From a virus, in the IMG/VR virus record IMGVR_UViG_3300029990_000025, positions 1 through 36,501 of that record: 36,501 bases of DNA. One strand, written 5' to 3'. The notes beneath the pieces are model-generated. The model was not told the origin of the DNA and did no database searches. It saw only the letters and a list, made by a program, of their open reading frames with translations. This document shows, in pieces, positions 15,643 to 21,883 of this stretch; the stretch's first letter is position 1; each line of letters starts with the position of its first letter. A program made the translations under genes and the position numbers.

Positions 15643-16547
15643 GCGTTCTCCTTCGTGACGTCCAGATGCCTTCGGGGTGCTTGTTCATCCAGCCACTTCC
15701 ACCCCGTGAAGTAGCGGTCGAGGGCGTAAGCCCAGGTGGCCTCGAGGAGGTCATCGTCGACTTGTTCAACGAACGAAGGCTGATGCTCGAGCAGTCCGAT
15801 GAACTCCTGATTGAACAGGTGCACCGGGCAGCCGCAGTTCGCGTCCGCATACCAGCGCAGGTTCAGCAGATCGCCGTCGCTCCAGCCCTTCGGTCCGTTC
15901 TCTTCCTCCCACTGGGCCACGAGGCATTCGTCGGTCTCGCCGACCTCCTCGTTGCACCCGCAGGTGGTGTAGTTGAACCAGATCGTGTCGTAGGCCTTCC
16001 ATGCTTCCTTCAGCTGCGGGTACCAGGCCGCGAAGAACTCAGCCTCGATGGGGATGATGTTGAGCACAGGGACCATCCCGATCAGGTACCCGACGTTCTC
16101 GAAGTACTCCCCGATGCTGTCTGGATCGCACATCTCGTGCTCTTCCATGTCGAGGTTGCTCGGAACGGTCTCCGAGTGTCCGAGAGAGCAGTCGACGTGC
16201 TCCGGCTGGTAGATCTCCGCGATGCCCACCATGGGTCCGCGGAGGGCGTCCGAGTATCTGGACTCCTCTCCGACGAACGCCTGGGTGACAGCCTCATCGA
16301 CCATGCCATCGGGTCCGACGATGCTCTGCCAGCGGCAGAAGGCCGGTATGAGCCAGAAGGGGATCTCGTCCCCACATCCGGAGCATGACCGGTAGAGCTG
16401 GTAGACCAGCATGCCGAACCCCGACTCGTGCGGGGTCAGCATGTGACGCCACGTTCCGTCGTCGACGGGTGCAAGGTGGTGGTAGCCACCGTAAGGAGTT
16501 GACCGGAGAGGGTCGTAGTAAGCACCCTCTCCGGTCACCTCACCCAT
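15543..16547 (-). CDS. Cys-rich 334-residue protein, unknown
   Basis: ATG 16547 is chosen; a TTG at 16559, directly after the previous stop, would add four residues. The protein is acidic and rich in Trp, Tyr and Cys, with close Cys groups: CSGC near residue 55, CGCNEEVGETDEC in the middle, and NCGC later. A hydrophobic segment (GYLIGMVPVLNIIPIEAEFF) lies near residue 155. No signal peptide is evident. The Cys groups suggest metal sites or, if exported, disulfides. I recognise no family. It is co-directional with two membrane proteins. Confidence 0.75.
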   Translation of the reverse strand: MGEVTGEGAYYDPLRSTPYGGYHHLAPVDDGTWRHMLTPHESGFGMLVYQLYRSCSGCGDEIPFWLIPAFCRWQSIVGPDGMVDEAVTQAFVGEESRYSDALRGPMVGIAEIYQPEHVDCSLGHSETVPSNLDMEEHEMCDPDSIGEYFENVGYLIGMVPVLNIIPIEAEFFAAWYPQLKEAWKAYDTIWFNYTTCGCNEEVGETDECLVAQWEEENGPKGWSDGDLLNLRWYADANCGCPVHLFNQEFIGLLEHQPSFVEQVDDDLLEATWAYALDRYFTGWKWLDEQAPRRHLDVTKENAWFISYSQRFSPYWASHGLNGFLNQQGLVRYAA

Positions 16548-16559
16548 TGCACCAACCAA

Positions 16560-17486
16560 CTAGGAGGCGACGGGCTGCGCTTCTGCAGCCTGCTTGGGAG
16601 CGGCCGTGCGGTTGGCCTTGGTCTCGGCCTTCTTCACGGTCGACTCCGCTGCAGTGACCGCCTGCGTCTTCGCAGCCTCATCAGTATCGGCAGGGGCATT
16701 CCACATGTCCTCTGCCGAGTCTTCGGTCTTCTTGGCGGGGAAGAAGACGGTACGGCCGGCACCCACGAGGGTGGCCACGCCGATCGTTGCCAGCGTCACA
16801 GCGCCACCGGCCACGGCTGCTGCCAGGGCTGCACCCGCGAACGGGATGGTGGCCAGGGCGGCGGCAACGGTTCCACCGGTGATCGCGTTCGCCGCGAAAC
16901 CAGCACCGAGGGCGATGGACGTGGCGTTGACGATGTTCGCGGTGGTGGGGGCGGTCACGACGTCGCGGACGATTGCCGTGGTGCCCTCGATCAGGTACTC
17001 GGCACCGTCGAGCAGACGCTCGGCGCCACCAAAGAAGGCGTCATTACGACGCTCGCAGAACGCCCCGAACTTCGGGGAGACCTTGCTGATTAGCTGACTG
17101 GCCTTGCGACCGACCCAGCCCAGACCGCGCACAGCCCCTCGAGCGAGGCGCGTGGCAGTCCTAGCGACCCAGCCGGCGCTCGTCACCGCCACGTTCGCCA
17201 GGGCAGTGAACCCGGCTCGTGTCGCAGTGGCAGCGATGGCGATGATGCTGGCAGGGACCATGTACTTCGACAGGATGCCCTTGACGACGTTCCATGCGGC
17301 GATCGCGGTCTCGCCTGCCCACATGCGGGCGCGGTGGACCAGACCGGTGAGGTAGGCCAGCTTGTTCTTGGCCATGGTGGCGAGGCTCTCGGCCTCCTGG
17401 ATTGCCTTGGCTGACGCTGCAGCAGCTGCCGCTGACACAGGGCTGTCACCAAGGGATGACTTCGCAGTCACCGTTGATGCGGACAT
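16560..17486 (-). CDS. Ala-rich polytopic membrane protein
   Basis: The 308-residue protein has several hydrophobic Ala/Gly-rich stretches: around 78-100 (MVPASIIAIAATATRAGF) and about 185-245 (ATSIALGAGFAANAITGG, then AALATIPFAGAALAAAVAGG and VTLATIGVATLVGAG). The N-terminus and the Lys/Ala/Glu-rich C-terminus are soluble. Its start ATGTCCGCA is shared with three other gene starts in this region, and a hairpin lies in its leader at 17542-17575. It could act on the host membrane. No family recognised. Confidence 0.8.
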   Translation of the reverse strand: MSASTVTAKSSLGDSPVSAAAAAASAKAIQEAESLATMAKNKLAYLTGLVHRARMWAGETAIAAWNVVKGILSKYMVPASIIAIAATATRAGFTALANVAVTSAGWVARTATRLARGAVRGLGWVGRKASQLISKVSPKFGAFCERRNDAFFGGAERLLDGAEYLIEGTTAIVRDVVTAPTTANIVNATSIALGAGFAANAITGGTVAAALATIPFAGAALAAAVAGGAVTLATIGVATLVGAGRTVFFPAKKTEDSAEDMWNAPADTDEAAKTQAVTAAESTVKKAETKANRTAAPKQAAEAQPVAS

Positions 17487-17541
17487 GTGAATGTCCCCTT
17501 TCGTGTTGGTGGTGCAGGGTCTGGGCCTTTCCCAAACGCCA

Positions 17542-17575
17542 GAGGCCCCCTAGGCAGGTTCACCTAGGGGGTCTC
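17542..17575. terminator. Hairpin in leader of the membrane protein gene
   Basis: CCCCCTAGG (17546-17554) pairs perfectly with CCTAGGGGG (17563-17571). GAG/CTC outside extends it across one position that is a C-A mismatch in leftward RNA. It lies between the stop of the 47-residue gene and the start at 17486. In leftward RNA, the 3' arm end GGGCC could instead pair with a GGCCC at 17524-17528, so two structures compete. Confidence 0.55.
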
Positions 17576-17586
17576 CGCTGTCGGGG

Positions 17587-17730
17587 CTAGACGTGCTTGG
17601 GGAAGTCCCGGGAGTAGCGCTCCCAGAACTCACTCCATGACTCCTCCGGCATCGCCATGCCGTGGTACGTGCCGTACTGCCAGTCGACGTAGGACTCGTA
17701 GCCCTCTTCCTTCCACGCCGGCACGCTCAC
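17587..17730 (-). CDS. 47-residue aromatic-rich protein
   Basis: GTG 17730 overlaps the previous TGA (GTGA) and the frame ends with TAG at 17587-17589. The peptide is rich in Trp, Tyr, Glu and Ser (SVPAWKEEGYESYVDWQYG ... EESWSEFWERYSRDFPKHV). It is probably translated by coupling. No family recognised. Confidence 0.7.
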   Translation of the reverse strand: MSVPAWKEEGYESYVDWQYGTYHGMAMPEESWSEFWERYSRDFPKHV

Positions 17731-18257
17731 AGCCCGCCCTCGAGGTCGGCCGCGGCGTCGTTCACCGCATCCATGACGCGTGAGACGTAGTCGGGGGACT
17801 CGCTGACGATCTCGGCTGCCGGCAGGTCGCGCACCAGCCGGTCCTTGACGATGACGTCGTAGACATCAGCGATCTTGGCGAGCTGGTCGCTGTGGTGCTT
17901 CCACGATTCGTGGGTCTTCTCGGTGGCCTTCTGCTCCGACTTGAAGGCCGCGTCGACAGCAGCCTCGATGGCCTCCTCGTTGTACTCCAGGACTGCCAGG
18001 TCCGACTCAGGCCCGAGGACCGGGCGGTTGGCATTGGGGAAGTTCACCGCGCCGTACTTGTCGACGTAGAACTCGACGACGGTGATCCATGGGGCGCCGT
18101 CGACGTCGTCCTTGCTCGAGATCACCAGGCCGGTGACCTCGTACTGCTCCTTGCGCCAGCTGCCTTCGGCCTCGAGCACGCGCTGGTAGCGCATACCGGG
18201 CTGCAGGCGGTGCATCACATCCTTGACCTTCACGTAAGTCTCCTTCGTTGCGGACAT
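17727..18257 (-). CDS. 176-residue protein with attenuator-like leader
   Basis: ATG 18257 gives MSATKETYVKVKDV. An alternative is the in-frame GTG at 18233, which has a strong GAAGGAG at the right distance; the upstream ATG lies only five bases after a hairpin. Residues 1-85 appear beta-rich (YQRVLEAEGSWRKEQYEVTG, WITVVEFYVDKYG). The C-terminal half is helical and acidic. A promoter at 18384-18412 and a terminator-like hairpin at 18260-18292 precede it. Function unknown. Confidence 0.8.
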   Translation of the reverse strand: MSATKETYVKVKDVMHRLQPGMRYQRVLEAEGSWRKEQYEVTGLVISSKDDVDGAPWITVVEFYVDKYGAVNFPNANRPVLGPESDLAVLEYNEEAIEAAVDAAFKSEQKATEKTHESWKHHSDQLAKIADVYDVIVKDRLVRDLPAAEIVSESPDYVSRVMDAVNDAAADLEGGL

Positions 18258-18259
18258 GC

Positions 18260-18292
18260 AAAAAGGCCCCTGGCGGGATTGCCAGAGGCCTT
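18260..18292 (-). terminator. Terminator-like hairpin abutting a start codon
   Basis: On the minus strand, 18292-18281 pair with 18274-18263: 12 pairs with one U-G and a 6-base loop. The stem runs into five T (18264-18260). The ATG begins at 18257. The AGGGG that could serve as its ribosome site is inside the 3' arm. It lies between a promoter and its gene, so it is an attenuator candidate. Confidence 0.75.
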
Positions 18293-18383
18293 GATTACCT
18301 TCGATCCTCTCCCCAGCACAACGGGCCGGTTCATCGAGGGTCTTCACCAGGTGGGCACAGTTTCCCTACCCGGTAATGGAACC

Positions 18384-18412
18384 ATTCTACTAGGAAAAGC
18401 CTTGCGCTGCAA
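18384..18412 (-). promoter_or_regulatory. Sigma70-type promoter
   Basis: On the minus strand TTGCAG (18412-18407) and TAGAAT (18389-18384) are separated by exactly 17 bases. TAGAAT matches the -10 consensus at five of six positions and TTGCAG matches the -35 at four of six. The start of transcription would be near 18377, giving a leader of about 120 bases that contains the hairpin at 18260-18292. Confidence 0.65.
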
Positions 18413-18420
18413 CGCGATGA

Positions 18421-18459
18421 GGTGGAGGGAGGCAACCAACCCGGAACCCTCCCTCCACC
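18421..18459 (-). terminator. GC-rich hairpin ending the upstream unit
   Basis: GGTGGAGGGAGG (18421-18432) is an exact complement of 18448-18459, with a 15-base loop. It starts seven bases after the stop of the leftward gene at 18466-18759 and lies just upstream of the promoter at 18384-18412. No T run follows, as in many high-GC terminators. Confidence 0.6.
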
Positions 18460-18465
18460 GGCTCA

Positions 18466-18759
18466 TCAGCAGTGCGACGCCATGAACTCGTCCCAGGTGA
18501 CGTACAGGACGGCTCCCTGGGCGCCGGAGTTGAACGACTCCCATGCGCTGTCCTTCTTGGTGCTGTAGGCACCGCACGCCTTGAACTTCACCATGGAGGT
18601 CTGGTACGACCAGGCGTCCTCCATGGCGGCGATGCTGGCCTGCTCCCGGCCCTCGATGGACGGGGGCTGGGTGATCGGTGCGGAGCTGCGTGCGCTGATG
18701 GCGATCAGGATGACCGCCAGCACAGCGATGCAGCCCAGCGTCTGCAGCCATACCTTCAT
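18466..18759 (-). CDS. Small membrane-anchored protein with exported domain
   Basis: ATG 18759 overlaps the previous stop. The 97-residue product begins MKVWLQTLGCIAVLAVILIA, a basic residue plus a long hydrophobic segment, so it is probably anchored with the rest outside. The exported part is Ser/Ala-rich with a helix (REQASIAAMEDAWSYQTS) and two Cys (KACGAY and the final HC) that could form a disulfide. It ends its transcription unit. Superinfection exclusion or lysis roles are possible but unsupported. Confidence 0.75.
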   Translation of the reverse strand: MKVWLQTLGCIAVLAVILIAISARSSAPITQPPSIEGREQASIAAMEDAWSYQTSMVKFKACGAYSTKKDSAWESFNSGAQGAVLYVTWDEFMASHC

Positions 18760-19001
18760 GACTCCTCCTTCCAATCTGGGTCGATGCCCACGAACTCGTA
18801 CTCGGCCCCACGGGCCATGTGGTCCATGCCAGCGATCTGCTCGTCGGTGAACTGCGACATGCGGATCCTGCGGTACAGCAGGCCCATGAAGTTGACCTCC
18901 TCGGGAGGAGGCCACTCCAGGCCCAGCTTGACCAGCGGGATGTTGACATCGCCGGCAACCAGCGTGGGCAGCCGGACGAAGTCGTCATCAAAGGTGGTCA
19001 T
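18756..19001 (-). CDS. 81-residue conserved-looking protein
   Basis: The gene overlaps both neighbours by four bases. The product (TTFDDDFVRLPTLVAGDVNI ... GLEWPPPEEVNFMGLLYRRI ... AEYEFVGIDPDWKEES) is acidic, with no membrane segment or Cys. It lies in a unit of four overlapping genes from 20433 to 18466. No family recognised. Confidence 0.75.
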   Translation of the reverse strand: MTTFDDDFVRLPTLVAGDVNIPLVKLGLEWPPPEEVNFMGLLYRRIRMSQFTDEQIAGMDHMARGAEYEFVGIDPDWKEES

Positions 19002-19759
19002 GACTCACGCTCCGATGCGAGGTACTCATCGACAAGGACGACCGACCAGACCGTCATCCCGGTATCGCGGATGTCGATCAGGTCGTCGTCAGCGCCACCG
19101 GGCTCGGTGGGGCAGTCGGTCCAGGTGGCCCAACGCCATTCGTGGTTCTCACGGTCAGCCTTGACCTGGATCCTTCGGGAGTTGCCGGTGTTCTCACCGA
19201 ACTCGTCCTTCTCGGCCTGGGCCATTCGCACGGCTGCCTCCCACACGTCCTGCTCGTCCAGTTCCATGGTGCCGACCTCGAGGACGAGGTCGGTCATCAA
19301 GTCCTTGATGAGCGTGACGTGATCCTCCACGCCCCGGTCGTGACGGGCGTAGAGCTCGAGTACCCGGTCGACCCGGTGCTGCCACGGGACGAGGTCATGG
19401 TCCCCGCATCCGCAGCAGTGCAGGCACTCGGTCTTGCAATTCGGGCACATCTCCGTGTCCATGATGTCCATCTCGCAGACCGTGCAGGGCGGGAAGTCCC
19501 GGTACTTGGCGAACTTCTCGGCCCACTCGTCCTGCTTGCCCATGTAGACCATCACGGCCGAGTCGTTGTCCGACCCGTCGTAACGCTCATCCTCGGCGAT
19601 CCACCAGCACTCGAGCTCGGGGAACGCGTCGGAGTTGGGCCGCACCAGCATCTTGTCCATCAGCAGCTGCTGGGCTGCCTGCATGGAGGGAGCGTGCACC
19701 TGGGCGGCGACCAGCACCGTCCAGCAGCCCTCCTCGTCCTTGCGGGTGTCGCTGCTCAT
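18998..19759 (-). CDS. 253-residue protein with Cys-rich zinc-ribbon-like centre
   Basis: ATG 19759 overlaps the upstream stop. Residues 92-118 contain eight Cys (92, 95, 105, 108, 112, 115, 116, 118), enough for two metal sites. The N-terminal part (CWTVLVAAQVHAPSMQAAQQ) looks like an alpha/beta segment and the C-terminal part is beta-rich (RRIQVKADRENHEWRWATW). Acidic overall. It is translated with two other genes of unknown function. It could bind a nucleic acid or a protein partner. Confidence 0.75.
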   Translation of the reverse strand: MSSDTRKDEEGCWTVLVAAQVHAPSMQAAQQLLMDKMLVRPNSDAFPELECWWIAEDERYDGSDNDSAVMVYMGKQDEWAEKFAKYRDFPPCTVCEMDIMDTEMCPNCKTECLHCCGCGDHDLVPWQHRVDRVLELYARHDRGVEDHVTLIKDLMTDLVLEVGTMELDEQDVWEAAVRMAQAEKDEFGENTGNSRRIQVKADRENHEWRWATWTDCPTEPGGADDDLIDIRDTGMTVWSVVLVDEYLASERES

Positions 19760-20433
19760 GACTCCGCCGTCCAGTCCTGGTCCCACCCGCAGTTGTCCGG
19801 CGAGGTGAAGTACAGGTCCATCTGGCGCTCGAGGTACTCACCGAGCGTCAGGTGGCTGGCGTGCACGGGGATGTTCATCTGGTCCAGCACCTCGACGCCG
19901 CCGCTGCCGGCGTGGGCGATCTTCCACGTGAGCAGGTGGACGAACATGTCCCGCATGCACTGGTGGTAGCCGCGGTCGTAGCCGTGGTCGTCGGCCTGGT
20001 CGATGTCGGCCTCGGCCTCGTGCTGGGCCAGAGTGGCGTTGACACGCCAGGTGATGACCTCGGCCCGCAGGCTGGTGAGCTCGCGCTCCATCGAGGTCTT
20101 CTCTGCTCGTACCTCCTGAAGGGCGGCCATCGTGCCCCTCATGTCGGCCTCGTAGCCCTTGATGTTCAGCTCGAGGCCCCTGATCTTGCGGTCCTGGTAC
20201 TCGATGTAGCCGACCAGGCAGTTGCGGCAGACGTAGTCCCGGCTCTCGCCGTCCGACCACGCCGTCCCGCAGCTGGCGCACCCCAAGTAGTAGCCGGGAG
20301 TCCCGCGGTGCTCGTCGCACACGTAGTTGGTGCTTTCGACCTTCATGTGCAGGTGGCCGGTGCTCCCGTCCAGGCCCTTGGCGCAGAAGCCGTACTTGCG
20401 CCGGGAGACGGTCTGTTCTGTCATTGCGGACAT
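19756..20433 (-). CDS. 225-residue zinc-ribbon and coiled-coil protein
   Basis: ATG 20433 has AGAAGGGCAAGG just upstream; a second ATG at 20424 is possible. Cys at 17, 39, 52, 55, 69 and 72 form a zinc-ribbon-like N-terminal domain (LGCASCGTAW, YVCRNC). Residues about 80-150 form a coiled coil (EVRAEKTSMERELTSLRAEV). The C-terminal domain is aromatic and acidic. Its start begins ATGTCCGCAATG, one of four related starts. It is the first gene of a four-gene overlapping unit and lies behind a hairpin at 20456-20479. Function unknown. Confidence 0.75.
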   Translation of the reverse strand: MSAMTEQTVSRRKYGFCAKGLDGSTGHLHMKVESTNYVCDEHRGTPGYYLGCASCGTAWSDGESRDYVCRNCLVGYIEYQDRKIRGLELNIKGYEADMRGTMAALQEVRAEKTSMERELTSLRAEVITWRVNATLAQHEAEADIDQADDHGYDRGYHQCMRDMFVHLLTWKIAHAGSGGVEVLDQMNIPVHASHLTLGEYLERQMDLYFTSPDNCGWDQDWTAES

Positions 20434-20455
20434 TGCCTTGCCCTTCTCATAGCGA

Positions 20456-20479
20456 AGGCCCCACCGGATGGTGGAACCT
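20456..20479 (-). terminator. Short hairpin in leader of zinc-ribbon gene
   Basis: On the minus strand AGGTTCCACC pairs with GGTGGGGCCT through a four-base loop: ten pairs, two of them U-G, followed by TCGC. The wobbles become A-C on the plus strand, so the leftward RNA is the structured one. Confidence 0.5.
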
Positions 20480-20542
20480 GATGAGCCCTGCGGCTCAGTG
20501 GCGGCGCCTCCCGCAGGAGACACCGCCAAGTGCGACAGGGAT

Positions 20543-20920
20543 CTACTTGGTGACCTTGGCCTCGGGAAGCACGTCAGCGGCCGGCACCCAGGGGTTGGAG
20601 CCGATGCGGGCGTTGAACTTCTTGGGGTTGAGGTAGGCCTTCTTCTCGGCCTCGGCGTCGTCCAAGATCCCCTGGAGATTGGGGTACCTGGCGGCGAAGT
20701 CCGCGTCCAACCGAGCCTGGAAAGCAGCCTCCTTCTTGGCTGCCCTCTTGGCCTTCTTGGAAGCCTTCTTGGCCTTGGCCTGCGCCGTGGCCTCGCGCTC
20801 CTTGCGGGCCTCCTTCTTGGCGGCCTTCACGAGCACCTCGATCTCCTCGATGGTCTCGATGACCTTCTCGGTGACCAGGTTGGTGACGAGCTCGAGCATT
20901 GCCTTGTCCTGAGCCTTCAT
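20543..20920 (-). CDS. Lys/Ala-rich coiled-coil protein
   Basis: The 125-residue product begins with an acidic helix (LVTEKVIETIEEIEVLVKAA) that leads into a long Lys/Ala/Arg helix (residues about 33-70, QAKAKKASKKAKRAAKKEAA) resembling histone-like tails. The C-terminal end carries AYLNPKKFNARIGSNPW. The basic helix could bind nucleic acid. GGAGGAGCC precedes the ATG, and an eight-codon leader peptide overlaps it. It is preceded by a promoter, two hairpins and the shared TGTCCGCA word. Confidence 0.8.
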   Translation of the reverse strand: MKAQDKAMLELVTNLVTEKVIETIEEIEVLVKAAKKEARKEREATAQAKAKKASKKAKRAAKKEAAFQARLDADFAARYPNLQGILDDAEAEKKAYLNPKKFNARIGSNPWVPAADVLPEAKVTK

Positions 20921-20943
20921 GGCTCCTCCTTCGTTGCGGACAT
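20917..20943 (-). CDS. Eight-residue leader peptide MSATKEEP
   Basis: ATG TCC GCA ACG AAG GAG GAG CCA TGA: the stop overlaps the start of the next gene as ATGA. The same first six codons open the gene at 18257. The leader contains the downstream gene's ribosome binding site (GAAGGAGGAG). Translation of the leader could therefore control access to that site. It may also be chance, because the first 18 bases may be conserved for the ribosome site alone. Confidence 0.45.
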   Translation of the reverse strand: MSATKEEP

Positions 20944-20949
20944 GGAAAC

Positions 20950-20972
20950 GGCCCAGGCGGAATACCCGGGCC
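20950..20972 (-). terminator. Terminator-like hairpin upstream of leader peptide
   Basis: On the minus strand GGCCCGGG pairs with CCTGGGCC (eight pairs, one G-U, seven-base loop), followed by GTTTCC and the ATG of the leader. The spacing to the start is nearly the same as at 18260-18292. Confidence 0.6.
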
Positions 20973-20977
20973 GGACA

Positions 20978-21032
20978 TGCAGGAAGGCCCCGGGGATGTC
21001 CTGTGGCGGATCAACCCGGGGCCTTCCTTGCA
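20978..21032 (-). terminator. Long GC-rich hairpin in the same leader
   Basis: GGAAGGCCCCGGG (20982-20994) is an exact complement of 21015-21027. The stem extends by TGCA/TGCA across a one-base bulge to 17 pairs. The loop is 20 bases. It lies between the promoter at 21088-21116 and the second hairpin at 20950-20972. Confidence 0.65.
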
Positions 21033-21087
21033 GGGGTCCTACGCTCGTGACGGGGGAGACACGAGGCATAGGAATCCCTACGCCTCT

Positions 21088-21116
21088 ATTGTCTCATAGT
21101 GGGGTATTACTGTCAA
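21088..21116 (-). promoter_or_regulatory. Sigma70-type promoter with perfect -35
   Basis: On the minus strand TTGACA (21116-21111) is followed after exactly 17 bases by GACAAT (21093-21088), which matches the -10 at four of six. It lies after a strong terminator and drives the leader and gene ending at 20543. Surrounding bases are unusually AT-rich for this genome. Confidence 0.65.
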
Positions 21117-21150
21117 CTACAGTCACGTAATCCCTCATGGAGATATGCCA

Positions 21151-21182
21151 AGGGCCCCCGGGAATCGCTTCCCAAGGGCCCT
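21151..21182 (-). terminator. Terminator with GNRA loop
   Basis: On the minus strand a 14-pair stem (AGGGCCC, two U-G pairs, GGGAA) closes a GCGA tetraloop. The U-G pairs become A-C on the other strand, so it is built for leftward RNA. It separates the leftward genes to its right from the promoter at 21088-21116. Confidence 0.7.
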
Positions 21183-21355
21183 CGTCAGGCATCCAGAGTG
21201 ATCTTCACCGTGAGGCAACACAGCTCGACCCATGCACCAACACGCTGAAGTGTACAGCGTTGTCCTCTGGTGTCTACTGCTGACACGCGCTTGATGGGTG
21301 TGAGCCAAGGGCTGCCTTACCTAGACTGACCCTGAAGGCCTGGTCTCCTTCCAGC
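21183..21355. other. Intergenic stretch with two small dyads
   Basis: No supported gene lies here. Two inverted repeats stand close together: ACGCTG/CAGCGT (21242-21260) and GTGTC/GACAC (21270-21286), each with a seven-base centre. They could be operator half-sites for a phage repressor. An AAGGAG on the minus strand near 21347 has no start codon at the right distance. Confidence 0.35.
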
Positions 21356-21391
21356 GTGAGGGGGAGGTCCCTCGCAATGCCTCCCCCTCAC
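21356..21391 (-). terminator. Perfect 12-pair hairpin over a stop codon
   Basis: GTGAGGGGGAGG (21356-21367) is an exact complement of 21380-21391, with a 12-base loop. The 5' arm on the minus strand includes the stop codon of the gene at 21388-21561. No T run follows. Confidence 0.6.
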
Positions 21392-21561
21392 CGGCCATGC
21401 GACCACTCACGAGCAGCCTGCTGGGAGTACTCAGCCCTCCTGCGATCGCCCTCGAGGTCGAGGGACTCCCACGAGTACCTCACCCACCCGCACTCGCGGC
21501 ACACGATGTCGACCTCCGCGTACCGCATGCGCCAGACCCACACGTGGTAGCACCTGGCCAT
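21388..21561 (-). CDS. 57-residue protein with CxxC motif
   Basis: ATG 21561 follows the upstream stop by one base; the stop is at 21388-21390. The product (ARCYHVWVWRMRYAEVDIVC, then RECGWVRYSWESLDLEGDRR) has Cys at 4, 21 and 24, Trp-rich strands and a basic helix. It resembles small single zinc-knuckle phage proteins. It ends its unit under a terminator hairpin. Function unknown. Confidence 0.7.
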   Translation of the reverse strand: MARCYHVWVWRMRYAEVDIVCRECGWVRYSWESLDLEGDRRRAEYSQQAAREWSHGR

Positions 21562-21562
21562 C

Positions 21563-21883
21563 TCAGAGCAGCACCCTCATCAGGTAGGCGGGGGTGTTGA
21601 ACGGGCCGAAGATGATCTCCTCCTCCAGCTGCGCAACGCCCTGGTCCTGCAGGCACGAGGCGATTCCCACATGCTCGGAGTAGCCGCCGACGTAGACGTG
21701 GTTCTCGGGAGCGACCAGGCCGTAGGCGATCAGGTTCATCGACAGGGCCCACGCCGGCTCCCCGGTGTCCGGGGCGAACAGCATGGCGAGCTGGCCGTCG
21801 GCGTAGTTGCCGAAGCCGATCGTGCCCTCATCGTCGGTGTACTTGGTCTTCAGGTGGATCCTCTTCATCCGGTCATCGCTCAT
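21563..21883 (-). CDS. 106-residue beta-rich protein
   Basis: The gene overlaps the DUF932 gene stop by four bases. The product (DEGTIGFGNYADGQLAMLFA, then PAWALSMNLIAYGLVAPENH) resembles small phage proteins of unknown function and has no membrane segment. It is likely co-expressed with the DUF932 protein. Confidence 0.75.
   Translation of the reverse strand: MSDDRMKRIHLKTKYTDDEGTIGFGNYADGQLAMLFAPDTGEPAWALSMNLIAYGLVAPENHVYVGGYSEHVGIASCLQDQGVAQLEEEIIFGPFNTPAYLMRVLL

Noticed and set aside
15666-16388. 240-codon plus-strand frame
   Set aside because: Antisense of the Cys-rich gene; no ribosome site and no motifs.
21185-21286. 33-residue minus-strand frame from GTG 21286
   Set aside because: No ribosome site, no overlap with a neighbour and unconvincing composition.
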